A stretch of DNA of 44,237 bases from contig JAQUNC010000017.1 in the NCBI GenBank assembly GCA_028717805.1, forward strand, positions 1 to 44,237, written 5' to 3'. The notes beneath the pieces are model-generated. The model saw nothing but the letters and a program-made list of their open reading frames with translations, searched no databases and was not told the origin of the DNA. A program made the position numbers and the translations under genes. Below, one piece after another: positions 27,161 through 36,564 of the stretch; the stretch's first letter is position 1, and each line of letters starts with the position of its first letter. The DNA is from Atribacterota bacterium (lineage in GTDB: Bacteria > Atribacterota > Phoenicimicrobiia > Phoenicimicrobiales > Stramentimicrobiaceae).

Positions 27161-28426
27161 TTAATCAAAAAGATGAACAAAGATGCCGCTTCTCACTTTA
27201 GGTTCAAACCAGGTTGATTTGGGTGGCATAATCTGCTGCATTTCGGAAATTTCAATAACTTCATTTACGGAAGTAGGATACAGTGTAAAAGCAATAATGG
27301 ATCCCTGTTTAACTCTTTCTTCTATCTGAAGTAAGGAAATTTCTCCTCCTAAAAATTCTATCCTGTTACTTTTTGGGGGATTTCCAATGCCTAATAAGGG
27401 ATTTAGTATTAGATCCTGTAAAATAGATACGTCAAGCTGATTTATAATATTCATATCTTGTTTACTAAGAATATCTCTTCTATATAATAATCGATACCAC
27501 TGCCCGGAAAGATTCATCCCAAATTCATGTTTCCTGGTTGGCAAAAAGGGATCATTGGGAATAACCTTTTGTACTTGAAACATCTGTTCTAAGTCTCTAA
27601 GAAAAACATCGTTATCAAACTTCGGGGAAATCGTTACTTCCCGGTGATAAGCTAAAAGGTGAACTTGATTGTCTGGTATTAACACCGCTGGAAAATACAT
27701 ATACTCTTTAACTTCATTTTCTTCCTTCTCTTCGTCTTCCTTCTGCCGGGATTCCAACAATTGCACCACTATCGCTGCTGCAGCTGCCCGGTGATGACCA
27801 TCAGCTATATAGAGACTGGGTATATTTTGAAAAGCTTTGATGAGCGATACAATAATCTCCTTTTCTTTAATTTTCCAGCAACTGTTCTTTATTCCGTCGT
27901 CAGATTCAAAATCATAGATAGCCTTTTTACAGCTGGTTTCTCGATTTAATAACTCCTCTATCTGTTGATTATTCTTATAAATAATTAAAACACAACCAGT
28001 ATGCGCCCTAGTAACCTTAATATGATTAATTCTCGCATCGCAAGTCTCCATATTAATATTTTCATGTTTCTTTATAATCCCTCTCAGGTAATCTTTAGCT
28101 GACAAACAAGCAACTAGTCCTGTTCTCTGGTAAAGATTTTTACTCTGTCGATAAAGATAGAAGCAGTCCTCTTCGTCTCTAAGCAAGATCTTCTTTCTAA
28201 TGAATTCCTGCAGGTTTTCTGCTGCTATCTCAGCTAACTGCTGAGAATTGTATTTTTCTCTTCTTAAGGTCGCATCTGGTTTAATAACCTTTAAAAAAGA
28301 ATAGGGATTACTCCTAATAATCTTCCTTGCTTCTTCCTTACTTATGACATCATAAGGAAGAGAGCTAACTCTTGATACCAGTTCTTCCCTTGGTCGTAGT
28401 GCCTTAAATGGCTTAATATATACCAT
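27161..28426 (-). CDS. DUF1015 family protein
   Basis: This 421-residue soluble protein has the DUF1015 family features: an N-terminal IKPFKALRPREELV segment with VSSLPYDVIS, and a central YIADGHHRAAAA motif with paired histidines. Its biochemical role is not established. The gene repeatedly occurs with serA and a phosphoserine-type aminotransferase in anaerobes, as here, where it is third in the T-box operon and starts 3 bases after the serA stop. A link to serine metabolism is therefore likely but inferred. The ATG follows an AGGAG site. Confidence 0.88.
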   Translation of the reverse strand: MVYIKPFKALRPREELVSRVSSLPYDVISKEEARKIIRSNPYSFLKVIKPDATLRREKYNSQQLAEIAAENLQEFIRKKILLRDEEDCFYLYRQSKNLYQRTGLVACLSAKDYLRGIIKKHENINMETCDARINHIKVTRAHTGCVLIIYKNNQQIEELLNRETSCKKAIYDFESDDGIKNSCWKIKEKEIIVSLIKAFQNIPSLYIADGHHRAAAAAIVVQLLESRQKEDEEKEENEVKEYMYFPAVLIPDNQVHLLAYHREVTISPKFDNDVFLRDLEQMFQVQKVIPNDPFLPTRKHEFGMNLSGQWYRLLYRRDILSKQDMNIINQLDVSILQDLILNPLLGIGNPPKSNRIEFLGGEISLLQIEERVKQGSIIAFTLYPTSVNEVIEISEMQQIMPPKSTWFEPKVRSGIFVHLFD

Positions 28427-28429
28427 TTC

Positions 28430-29365
28430 TTACTCCTGCTCTTTACAATTTTTACTTTTTTGATACTCTTCAATTAATCGAATAATCTCCTGACCAATTT
28501 TAAATTGGGCTTCACGAGTAGATGCACCAATATGAGGAGTAACAGAAATCCGCTCATGTTGTAGTAAAGCAATGTTTTTACACGGTTCCTCACAATATAC
28601 ATCAATACCTGCTCCTGCTATCTCTCCTTTTTCCAATGCATCCAGCAAAGCTTCCTCATTTACTAGTTTTCCTCGAGCTGTATTAATTATAAAAGCACTT
28701 TTCTTCATTATTTTAAACTGTGGTTCATCAATTAAATAGCCATCATTCCCCTCGGCTGAGACGTGAATTGAAATAATATCTGCCTGTCTTAGCACTTCCT
28801 GTAAAGAAAGATATTGCCAGCTACCGTCTATTCCCTCATGATTCATAATATCACAATAGATTATACGCATACCTAGGGCACCGGCTTTTTGACCTAAAAC
28901 TTGGCCAATACGCCCCATACCTATAATACCCAATGTTTTACCAGATAATTCCACGCCTAAAAATTTATTTTTATTCCATTCTCCCTGCCGCATCGTAAAA
29001 TTTGCGGGAACCATCTTTCTGGCTAGTACAAACATATGTGCCAGCGCAAGTTCTGCTACTGATAGACTGCTTGCTTCTGGTGTATTAAAAACTTTTATTC
29101 CCTTAGCACGAGCATAATTTACTTCAATATTATCCACTCCTACCCCTGCTCTGATTATTACCTTAAGTAAACCTGTTTGCAGTGCAGCATCTATCACTTC
29201 TTTAGTCACGCGGGTAGCTGAACGAACTATAAGTATTTCATTCTGCTGTACTTCCTGAAAAATAGACTCCAGTCTATTATCTCCTTCCTGGACTAAAAAT
29301 CCCCCTTTTTTTAATTCTTCAGCTACCAGTGAATCAATCTTATCTTTAATAAGGATTTTAAGCAT
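28430..29365 (-). CDS. serA: D-3-phosphoglycerate dehydrogenase-like (short form)
   Basis: This 311-residue D-isomer-specific 2-hydroxyacid dehydrogenase has the NAD loop GIIGMGRIGQ, the catalytic arginine NTARGKLV and the catalytic histidine PHIGAST. It lacks the C-terminal ACT domain of long SerA proteins, so serine feedback by that route is absent, and control at the T-box may take its place. The ATG at 29365 (MLKILIKD) is preferred over a GTG 12 bases earlier because GGGGGTG is well spaced from it. It overlaps the aminotransferase stop by 8 bases. Pathway: first step of serine synthesis. Confidence 0.87.
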   Translation of the reverse strand: MLKILIKDKIDSLVAEELKKGGFLVQEGDNRLESIFQEVQQNEILIVRSATRVTKEVIDAALQTGLLKVIIRAGVGVDNIEVNYARAKGIKVFNTPEASSLSVAELALAHMFVLARKMVPANFTMRQGEWNKNKFLGVELSGKTLGIIGMGRIGQVLGQKAGALGMRIIYCDIMNHEGIDGSWQYLSLQEVLRQADIISIHVSAEGNDGYLIDEPQFKIMKKSAFIINTARGKLVNEEALLDALEKGEIAGAGIDVYCEEPCKNIALLQHERISVTPHIGASTREAQFKIGQEIIRLIEEYQKSKNCKEQE

Positions 29366-30449
29366 AAATTTGTTCACCCCCAGAAATTAATATGGAATCA
29401 ATTGCAGATAATAATTCTTCTATCTCCTTTAAAGTTAGATCACCCATATGAGCAATACGAAAAGTTTTATCCTTTAATTTACCATAGCCATTAGAAATAA
29501 CAAAGCCTGCTTCACCAAGTTTATTATTTAACTCAGCTACATTAAGTTTACGAGTATTTTTAATACAAGTGACAGTATGAGAAGCAAATTGCTCCGGAGG
29601 GAATAGTGCAAACTTGTCTTTTACCCATTGTTGAACTTGCTTTGCCATTGTCTTATGTCTTTGAAAACGATTTTCCAAACCTTCTTGCATTATAGAGTCC
29701 AGCTGGCTATCTAAGGCAAACATATGTGAGAGCGAAGGAGTAAAAGGATATTGAAAATCCTTTTTTATTTTATACTCATATAAACCCAATAAATCAAAGT
29801 AAACACCTCTATATTTAACTCCCCTGGCTGCCTCAAGTGCCTTCTGAGAAATAGAACAAAAAGAAAAACCAGGCGGTAAGCCTATACATTTTTGACTGGA
29901 AGTAAGACAAATATCGATACCCAATTCATCAACCGCAATTTTAACACCTCCCAGTGAACTTACTGCATCAACACAGAATACTATTTCCGGATATTCTTTT
30001 ACCACCCCTGCAATCTCTGGCAATGGATTCATTACTCCAGTAGATGTTTCATTATGGGTAACAGTAACTAAATCATACTTGCCTGTATCTAAAATATTTT
30101 TCACCATTTCCCCCCTTATCGGTTTACCATACTCCACTGCAAAGAGTTCAGCATTAACCTGATTGGCTATAGCCATCTGATACCATCTTTCCCCAAAAGC
30201 TCCACAGGCTAATATAGCAGCACATTTACGGGTACAGGAACGAACAGCCCCTTCCATCAAGCCACTACCGGAGGAAGTGGAAAGCAATATATCATTTTGA
30301 GTAAACATTAACCTTTGTAATTTGTTACTAATAGTCTTCTGTAAACCAGAAGCTTCCTTGCCGCGATGCCCAATCAAGGGTTTGGACATCTCTTTCAGAA
30401 CCTCTGCTTTAACCTCAATAGGTCCTGGAATAAATAATTTTTTCCTCAT
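29358..30449 (-). CDS. Class V aminotransferase (alanine-glyoxylate / phosphoserine type)
   Basis: This 363-residue PLP enzyme begins MRKKLFIPGPIEV, a pattern typical of the alanine-glyoxylate and serine-pyruvate aminotransferase branch. The probable cofactor lysine lies in SSQKCIGLPPG, with VDAVSSLGG providing the cofactor aspartate. In anaerobes this type, paired with serA, often replaces SerC as the phosphoserine or serine transaminase. The overlap with serA and the shared T-box leader support that. An ATG 12 bases earlier is possible, but GGATGG is better placed for this one. The exact amino donor and keto acid are not determined. Confidence 0.85.
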   Translation of the reverse strand: MRKKLFIPGPIEVKAEVLKEMSKPLIGHRGKEASGLQKTISNKLQRLMFTQNDILLSTSSGSGLMEGAVRSCTRKCAAILACGAFGERWYQMAIANQVNAELFAVEYGKPIRGEMVKNILDTGKYDLVTVTHNETSTGVMNPLPEIAGVVKEYPEIVFCVDAVSSLGGVKIAVDELGIDICLTSSQKCIGLPPGFSFCSISQKALEAARGVKYRGVYFDLLGLYEYKIKKDFQYPFTPSLSHMFALDSQLDSIMQEGLENRFQRHKTMAKQVQQWVKDKFALFPPEQFASHTVTCIKNTRKLNVAELNNKLGEAGFVISNGYGKLKDKTFRIAHMGDLTLKEIEELLSAIDSILISGGEQIYA

Positions 30450-30481
30450 TTTATCTACCATCCTTCAATTAGTTAGTTAAT

Positions 30482-30517
30482 AACAAAATCCCCGGTAGTT
30501 ATTTCTAACTACCGGGG
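30482..30517 (-). terminator. T-box intrinsic terminator
   Basis: A perfect 12-bp stem (30490-30501 with 30506-30517) around a 4-base TTTC loop is followed by a TTTT stretch on the minus strand. It sits between the T-box sequence and the aminotransferase gene. The alternative antiterminator would use the T-box at 30532-30547. Confidence 0.9.
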
Positions 30518-30778
30518 ACGAATAAATACTCCGTGGTACCACCCCTATTTAGCTACCATTAAAAATAGTTTAATGGAAAAACTATTAATTATACAAAGCT
30601 CTTCTTTTCTATTAACGCCTTATGCGATCCAGGATAATCGATTTTTCTTTCTCCTGGATATTATTCAGATGGACTTCAGTCCAATCTTTGCTGATTTCTC
30701 ACCACTACTCAGCTCTCTAAAAAAGAATTGAAACCTACTCTTCTGAAACTTTTTAAATTACCTTATTTAAATTAATTT
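30518..30778 (-). promoter_or_regulatory. T-box riboswitch leader (serine-type operon)
   Basis: The signature T-box AGGGGTGGTACCACGG is read on the minus strand at 30532-30547 before a terminator. Upstream, stem I shows AGAGAG and the GGTGAGAAA distal loop typical of tRNA-sensing leaders, and GAGTAGG on the 5' side of the specifier loop. The 3' side reads GAA-T-AAT-ATCC at 30656-30666. By the usual register the codon would be AAT (Asn), while TCC (Ser) lies two bases past it. The operon content suggests serine. Uncharged tRNA would switch the operon on. Confidence 0.93.
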
Positions 30779-30784
30779 CTTCAT

Positions 30785-30813
30785 AAATTATCACTTTCTT
30801 AATGTCCTGTCAA
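30785..30813 (-). promoter_or_regulatory. Promoter of the T-box operon
   Basis: On the minus strand TTGACA (30808-30813), a 17-base spacer and TAATTT (30785-30790) lie just after the purH stop. It places the start of the T-box leader near 30778. Confidence 0.75.
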
Positions 30814-30837
30814 CATCTATTTCTAATTTTTTTATTT

Positions 30838-32397
30838 TTAGTGTTTAAAACAACGATAACCAGTAAAGACCATAATCATTCCCATACTATTTGCCGCAGC
30901 AATAACCTCTCCGTCGCGTTTGGAACCTCCAGGCTGAATAATAGCTTTTACCCCTGCCTTGCCGGCTACTTCAACCCCATCAGCAAAAGGGAAATAGGCA
31001 TCAGAGGCCAGATAACTTCCTTTGCTGCATTCTCCTGCTTTCCGTATGGCAATCTGTGCTGAATCTACCCGACTCATTTGACCTGCACCAACTCCTATTA
31101 ATTGTTTATTACGAGATAAGACAATGGCATTTGATTTAACATGCTTAACCATTTTCCAAGCTAATAATAATTCTTCAATATCTTCTTTATTGGGTTGCTT
31201 TTTAGTTACTACCACCAGATCATCGGGGGAAATATTTTTAAAATCTCGATCCTGTATTAAAAATCCTCCTGAAATTCTTTTTAACTCCTTAATATGACGG
31301 TCTTGGGTACGCAGATCGCCAACCTCTGTTATCCGTCGATTCTCTTTCTGTCTTAGAAGAGAAAGGGCATCCTGACTATAAGATGGAGCTATAATGGCTT
31401 CAACAAAAGGGGTTTCATGAATTAAACAGGCTAACTTTTCCTCAACTCTTCTATTTATACCAATGATACTTCCATAAGCCGATAGAGGATCACCTTGGTA
31501 GGCTTTCTCATAGGCAGTTTCAATGCTTTCAGCAGTAGCCAGCCCACAAGGATTGGTATGCTTGATGAAAACAACAGTAGGTTCATCAAACTCTTTAACA
31601 ATTCCTAAGGCGGCTTCCAGATCAACCAGATTATTGTAGGATAATTCCTTTCCACTCAATAAACGGGCGGAACCCAGATTAGCTTCTTCCACTAAATTTT
31701 CACGATAGAAAGCAGCTTTTTGGTGAGGATTTTCCCCATAACGTAAAACACCAACTTTTTTTGCTCCAATTACTAAATAATTAGGACAAGAATCTTCATT
31801 AGGAACCATTTTTTTTGTTAAATAACGGTAAATAATACTATCATAATAGGAAGTATATGGAAATATTTTCACAGCTAATTTCTTTTTGGTGGAAAGAGAT
31901 ATATCTCCACCGGAACTGGATAATTCTTCTAATATTACTGGGTAGTCGGCAGGGTCAACAACTACAGTTACATCCCGATAATTTTTAGCAGCCGCTCTCA
32001 ACAGAGAAGGGCCACCAATGTCAATGTTTTCAATAGCTTCTTCCAGTGATACATCTTCTTGAGATATGGTTTGCTCAAAGGGATAAAGATTGACCACCAC
32101 TACTTCTATCGGTAAGATATGTTGTTCCTTTAATTGATTTTGGTGTTCAAGGCTGTCGCTACGTGCTAGTAACCCACCAAAAATTGCCGGGTGCAGTGTT
32201 TTCACCCTTCCATCTAAAATCTCCGGAAAACCGGTTACTTCTGATATTAAGGTAACATCTACTCCTGCTTCCTGCAAAATCCTGGCTGTACCTCCGGTAG
32301 AAATAATCTGATAACCAGCCTTTGTTAATCCACTGGCAAACTCAATAATACCCGACTTATCGGAAACACTAATAATTGCTCTCTTTGTTTTTTCCAC
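30838..32397 (-). CDS. purH: Bifunctional AICAR transformylase / IMP cyclohydrolase
   Basis: This 519-residue enzyme catalyses the last two steps to IMP. The N-terminal MGS-like cyclohydrolase domain contains ISVSDKSGIIEFA and TLHPAIFGGLLARS. The C-terminal transformylase domain carries the KHTNPCG catalytic motif and ends with the usual IQPGGSKRDGEVI and MVFTGYRCFKH. Length is normal. AAAGGAAAGAAAAG lies upstream of the ATG. It follows purD by 38 bases on the same strand, as in many purine operons. Confidence 0.95.
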   Translation of the reverse strand: MEKTKRAIISVSDKSGIIEFASGLTKAGYQIISTGGTARILQEAGVDVTLISEVTGFPEILDGRVKTLHPAIFGGLLARSDSLEHQNQLKEQHILPIEVVVVNLYPFEQTISQEDVSLEEAIENIDIGGPSLLRAAAKNYRDVTVVVDPADYPVILEELSSSGGDISLSTKKKLAVKIFPYTSYYDSIIYRYLTKKMVPNEDSCPNYLVIGAKKVGVLRYGENPHQKAAFYRENLVEEANLGSARLLSGKELSYNNLVDLEAALGIVKEFDEPTVVFIKHTNPCGLATAESIETAYEKAYQGDPLSAYGSIIGINRRVEEKLACLIHETPFVEAIIAPSYSQDALSLLRQKENRRITEVGDLRTQDRHIKELKRISGGFLIQDRDFKNISPDDLVVVTKKQPNKEDIEELLLAWKMVKHVKSNAIVLSRNKQLIGVGAGQMSRVDSAQIAIRKAGECSKGSYLASDAYFPFADGVEVAGKAGVKAIIQPGGSKRDGEVIAAANSMGMIMVFTGYRCFKH

Positions 32398-32435
32398 TTT
32401 TCTTTCCTTTCCCTTTTCAAAAATTCATTATATAA

Positions 32436-33722
32436 TCAATTAGTAACTGTTAAAAAATACAGTCCTTTTTTTCCAATATCTTTCCGGTAATAATTATGAT
32501 CAAAATGTATTATCTTTACTCCCTGATAGACTTTATCAATTGATTCTTTTAAAGTGTCTGCCCAAGCAGTTACTCCTAATACCCTACCTCCTGCACTAAC
32601 AATTTTACCGTCCTTTACCCTGGAGCCAGCATGAAATACTACTATATCATCTCTATCTTTTAATTTTTCTAAACCGATAATTGTTTTCTCTTGCTCATAC
32701 GTTCCGGGATAGCCTTGAGAAGCCATTACCACACAAACAGTTGACTGACTGTTCCAGCCAATTTCAATCTGGTTTAGATAACCACCTATAGTGGCCTGAA
32801 TAATTTCCATTAAATCGGTCTTCAATCCAGGAAGGATTACCTGCGTTTCCGGATCTCCAAAGCGAGCATTAAATTCCAATACCCTGGGCCCTTCTCCAGT
32901 CAAAATTAAACCAGCGTAAAGAACTCCTTTAAAAATTCTTCCTTCTAGTGCTAAGCCTGATATAATTGGTTGAAATATTTCAGTGAGAACCAGTTTCTGC
33001 TGTTCCTCACTGAAAAAAGGAACCGGACTGTAAGCTCCCATGCCCCCTGTATTTAATCCCTCATCATTATCACCAATCTTTTTATGATCCTGAGATGATA
33101 TCATGGGTAAAATATGTTTACCATCACTGAAGACCAGCATAGATACTTCCTCTCCAGTAAGAAATTCTTCAATTACTACCCTTCTCCCAGCCTCACCAAA
33201 TCTCTTCTCTTTCATGATTTGAGCAAGAGATTGTTCAGCTTCCGATCTACTATTTACAATAAGAACACCTTTCCCACCAGCTAATCCATCTACCTTAAGT
33301 ACCAGAGGGAAAGGTTGTTTTTTTATATAAGAAAGCGCCTTATAGTAATCATCAAAAATCTGAAAGCGAGCAGTGGGAATATTATATTTACTCATTATTT
33401 GCTTGGCAAAAACCTTGCTTGATTCAATTTCAGCAGCTTTACGTTGAGGCCCAAAGATGGGATAGTTGTATTTTTCAAATAGATCAACAATACCCAGCGA
33501 AAGAGGTACTTCAGGTCCTACTATAGTACAGTCTATCTTTTTATTGCGAGCAATTTCTAATATACCAGCAAGATCATCTGTTTTTACTTCCAAACATTCT
33601 GCCTGTTCAGCAATACCAGCATTGCCAGGTGTACAATAAATTCTATCTACTAACGGACTCTGTGCTAACTTCCAAACAATAGTGTGTTCTCTGCCACCAC
33701 TACCAATAACTAAAATATTCAA
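32436..33722 (-). CDS. purD: Phosphoribosylamine-glycine ligase
   Basis: This 428-residue ATP-grasp enzyme makes glycinamide ribonucleotide. It starts MNILVIGSGGREHTIVWKL, the standard PurD N-terminus. The ATP-grasp part contains KVDGLAGGKGVLI, and the metal-binding region reads LEFNARFGDPETQVIL. Length is normal for the family. It is followed by purH in the same direction; no other pur genes are in the window, so the pathway is dispersed. No purine riboswitch was seen upstream. Confidence 0.95.
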   Translation of the reverse strand: MNILVIGSGGREHTIVWKLAQSPLVDRIYCTPGNAGIAEQAECLEVKTDDLAGILEIARNKKIDCTIVGPEVPLSLGIVDLFEKYNYPIFGPQRKAAEIESSKVFAKQIMSKYNIPTARFQIFDDYYKALSYIKKQPFPLVLKVDGLAGGKGVLIVNSRSEAEQSLAQIMKEKRFGEAGRRVVIEEFLTGEEVSMLVFSDGKHILPMISSQDHKKIGDNDEGLNTGGMGAYSPVPFFSEEQQKLVLTEIFQPIISGLALEGRIFKGVLYAGLILTGEGPRVLEFNARFGDPETQVILPGLKTDLMEIIQATIGGYLNQIEIGWNSQSTVCVVMASQGYPGTYEQEKTIIGLEKLKDRDDIVVFHAGSRVKDGKIVSAGGRVLGVTAWADTLKESIDKVYQGVKIIHFDHNYYRKDIGKKGLYFLTVTN

Positions 33723-33829
33723 ATATAAATCCTCACAATCTATTATTAGCTTTATAGAAATACTTAAAGGAATTTGTTCCCTTAAAAGTCCCTCTATATT
33801 ATTGGTTCAGTATTTGTTAATCACTAATA

Positions 33830-34465
33830 TTAAAATGTTTCATAGCTTAAAAAACGTAATAAACTGTTTATGGAACCGGCAGGATAAAGATAAAGATTAT
33901 CAGGAATTTTAATCCGTTCTTCAAAGGTTGCACCAGCTTTTTTTAGCTCCAGTACTGTCTTTTTATTTTTAAACATCTGCACTAATACTGATTCTCTAGC
34001 AAAAAACAAAGCGCTATACTGTAAAGAACGGGGTTTATTTTTAGTACTACCTATGTAACTAAAGATAAGCATATTGGGAGTTGTAGCATATCTTGCTTTT
34101 TGAATTATGGTAATCATTTGTGGTCTAATTTCTCCCTTTACCAGATTGATGGGTATTTTTTTCAAACGATGATGGTAATCAAGATAAGTCTGAGGGCTAT
34201 TTATAATATCAATATCCACTCCGATATCCTGGGAAGAACGATCTTGTAGAAACTTTATTATATCTGAACCCTCATCCATTCGACCGCCAATAGCAGAAAA
34301 AAATGCCTTTCTTTCACCGTATTCCTCAATCCATTCCTTACTATCTTTTAAACCAAATACAAATTGATGCTCATACTTTAAAAAAAGAGAAACAAATATT
34401 TCAAAATTTCCTTCTATACTGGTTAATCTCTCCACAAAATCATTTATCCACTCTTTGCCATTCAC
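33830..34465 (-). CDS. Divergent Nudix-like protein, catalytic residues degraded
   Basis: This 211-residue protein has FFSAIGGRMDEGSDI followed by RSSQDIGVDIDII. The layout is similar to a Nudix box, but the key glutamates are replaced (serine at the first position and no REUxEE), so hydrolase activity is doubtful. The remaining strands fit a Nudix-type beta-sandwich. It lies 34 bases after the glucan phosphorylase and upstream of purD, all on the same strand, and may be co-transcribed with the phosphorylase. The function is unknown; sensing a sugar nucleotide is only a possibility. Confidence 0.5.
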   Translation of the reverse strand: MNGKEWINDFVERLTSIEGNFEIFVSLFLKYEHQFVFGLKDSKEWIEEYGERKAFFSAIGGRMDEGSDIIKFLQDRSSQDIGVDIDIINSPQTYLDYHHRLKKIPINLVKGEIRPQMITIIQKARYATTPNMLIFSYIGSTKNKPRSLQYSALFFARESVLVQMFKNKKTVLELKKAGATFEERIKIPDNLYLYPAGSINSLLRFLSYETF

Positions 34466-34499
34466 TTTCTTACATCCTTCCTCATTTAACTATTTTCTA

Positions 34500-36224
34500 T
34501 TAACTGTAAAGATAGGCATTAGAAACATATTGTAACACCATACGATGGGTATTAAAGAAAGAGGCATTAATGGCAATACAATGCCTCATCATATTGATCC
34601 ATTGATTTCGTTTATGATAATAGGTTGGTATTATTTCTATTTCCAACTTTTTGTACAGAGAATCGGCCTCTTCCTGTTCAATGCTTTCCATATTTGCTGC
34701 TGATCCTATAGACCATCCGGTAATACCCTCAATACATCCTTCCACCCACCATCCATCCAGGATACTAAAACTGGGAATTCCATTATGAGCAGCTTTCATC
34801 CCTGAAGTCCCAGATGCTTCCTGAGGCTTTCTGGGAGTATTCAACCATAAATCTACTCCAGAGGTTAATATTTTCCCTAAATTCATATTATAGTTTTTCA
34901 GATAGACAATTTTGATATTCTCCTGGCATGGTAATTGCAGTGAGGTATTGATAATCTTTTGAATTAATTCTTTCCCCCTCTGATCCCTGGGATGTGCCTT
35001 ACCAGCAAAAACCAGCTGAATATTCCCCTTCCTGCTGGCAATATCAATTAACTGGTTCAAATTGTAAAAAATTAAATCAGCCCGTTTATAAGCAGTAGCT
35101 CTTCTGGCAAACCCTATGGTAAATACTTCTTTCTCAAACTTTAAATTGGTAAGTTTATTAATGTAAGCAATCAATTCTTCTTTCTCTTTCTGATGGGCTT
35201 TCCAAACCTCCATATCAGGAATATTCAGGGCATAACGTAAACTGAAGGGATCAGATTTCCAACCGGGAATATATTGATCGTATAGTTCCGTAAAATATTT
35301 CCCGGTCCAAGTAGCGGAATGAACACCATTGGTAATAGAATCAATATGATATCCTGGAAACATTTCACGGGATACCAAGCCATGTCTTTTAGCAACTCCA
35401 TTAACATAATGGCTAAGATTGAGGGCTAATTGGGTCATATTCAGTTTTTCTTCACCAGCCAGGCTTTTTAATAGGTCATAGGGAATTATATTACCTAGGA
35501 CCTGCTCAACTAATTGATAGGGGAATTGGTCCATTCCTGCCAGTACTGGGGTATGTGTGGTAAAAACACACATTTTTTTAACTTGATCAATATCCCAGTT
35601 ATCTCTCTCTAAATTATTAAATTGACATAATAATTCCAGAGCAAGCAAACTGGCATGGCCTTCATTCATATGATATCTTGAGATGTTTTTATATCCCAGT
35701 TCCTTTAGCATTTTCACGCCACCAATTCCTAATACTATCTCCTGTGCCAGACGGTATCGTTCATCACCACCATATAAATAATAAGAGAGGCTACGATCAT
35801 ATTCACTATTTTCGGGTAGATCAGTATCTAAAAAATAAACAGGTACATTATCACCATCAACACCTTTTATCATATACATCCAGGACTGAACAATAACGTT
35901 TCTCTTCTCAATTTCTACTTGAATACGGGCTGGTAGTTGAATCAGTTTATCCTGAGGATTCCATTCTTCCGGTAATTCCTGCTGATATCCCTGTTCATCA
36001 ATATCTTGTCTAAGATAACCCTTTTTATAAAGCAAGGTTATACCAACCAGGGGGACACCTAAATCTGCTGATGATCGAATCGTATCACCAGCTAAAATTC
36101 CTAATCCACCACTATAGGTAGGTATTTTAGTATCAACGCAAATCTCCATTGAAAAATAGGCAATTTTATTCTCTCCCTTAATACATTCTTCATGTTCATA
36201 AAGCAAACTTTTCCTGGCCTCCAT
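34500..36224 (-). CDS. glgP: Alpha-glucan phosphorylase (short GT35 form)
   Basis: This 574-residue phosphorylase degrades glycogen or maltodextrin to glucose 1-phosphate. The N-terminus has IAYFSMEICVDTKIPTYSGG and GILAGD, typical of the shorter bacterial/archaeal type. The C-terminal half has the PLP site EASGTSGMKAAHNGIPSFS followed by DGWWVEG. It is shorter than the classical 800-residue enzymes, as expected for this subfamily. GGGGAGG precedes the ATG. It is the first gene of a minus-strand set divergent from the two-component system. Confidence 0.93.
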   Translation of the reverse strand: MEARKSLLYEHEECIKGENKIAYFSMEICVDTKIPTYSGGLGILAGDTIRSSADLGVPLVGITLLYKKGYLRQDIDEQGYQQELPEEWNPQDKLIQLPARIQVEIEKRNVIVQSWMYMIKGVDGDNVPVYFLDTDLPENSEYDRSLSYYLYGGDERYRLAQEIVLGIGGVKMLKELGYKNISRYHMNEGHASLLALELLCQFNNLERDNWDIDQVKKMCVFTTHTPVLAGMDQFPYQLVEQVLGNIIPYDLLKSLAGEEKLNMTQLALNLSHYVNGVAKRHGLVSREMFPGYHIDSITNGVHSATWTGKYFTELYDQYIPGWKSDPFSLRYALNIPDMEVWKAHQKEKEELIAYINKLTNLKFEKEVFTIGFARRATAYKRADLIFYNLNQLIDIASRKGNIQLVFAGKAHPRDQRGKELIQKIINTSLQLPCQENIKIVYLKNYNMNLGKILTSGVDLWLNTPRKPQEASGTSGMKAAHNGIPSFSILDGWWVEGCIEGITGWSIGSAANMESIEQEEADSLYKKLEIEIIPTYYHKRNQWINMMRHCIAINASFFNTHRMVLQYVSNAYLYS

Positions 36225-36564
36225 CTTGCCTCCCCTTTATTATCTTTTTATCATAAATAAGTTAAAACTCTTAGTATCTATAGCCAAAATAGATATAAAT
36301 ATGAAAAGTATTATAAATTTAGTTCTACAAATAAAAAACGATATGGCTGATTTATTCTATATTTAGCTTATCTGATTTTATCATATTTGGTCAATTTCTT
36401 ATAATACTCCATTAACTTTTATCGGGATCAGGAGCAATATTTTATAAAGTTTTAATAAATATTTTATGAGTATTTTAAAATAATATCATATAATAAAATA
36501 AGAAAGAATATATAGTAAGAAACGATACTAATCTGTTTAAATAAAGATTAGCAGGCCATAGAAA
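36225..36564. other. Divergent intergenic region, phosphorylase / two-component system
   Basis: Very AT-rich and without coding potential. Two elements stand out. TATAAT at 36489-36494 on the plus strand lies about 70 bases before the kinase but has no clear -35. CTAATCT and AGATTAG (36528-36534, 36545-36551) form an inverted repeat just before the kinase ribosome site. The latter could be an operator or a leader hairpin. Confidence 0.4.
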
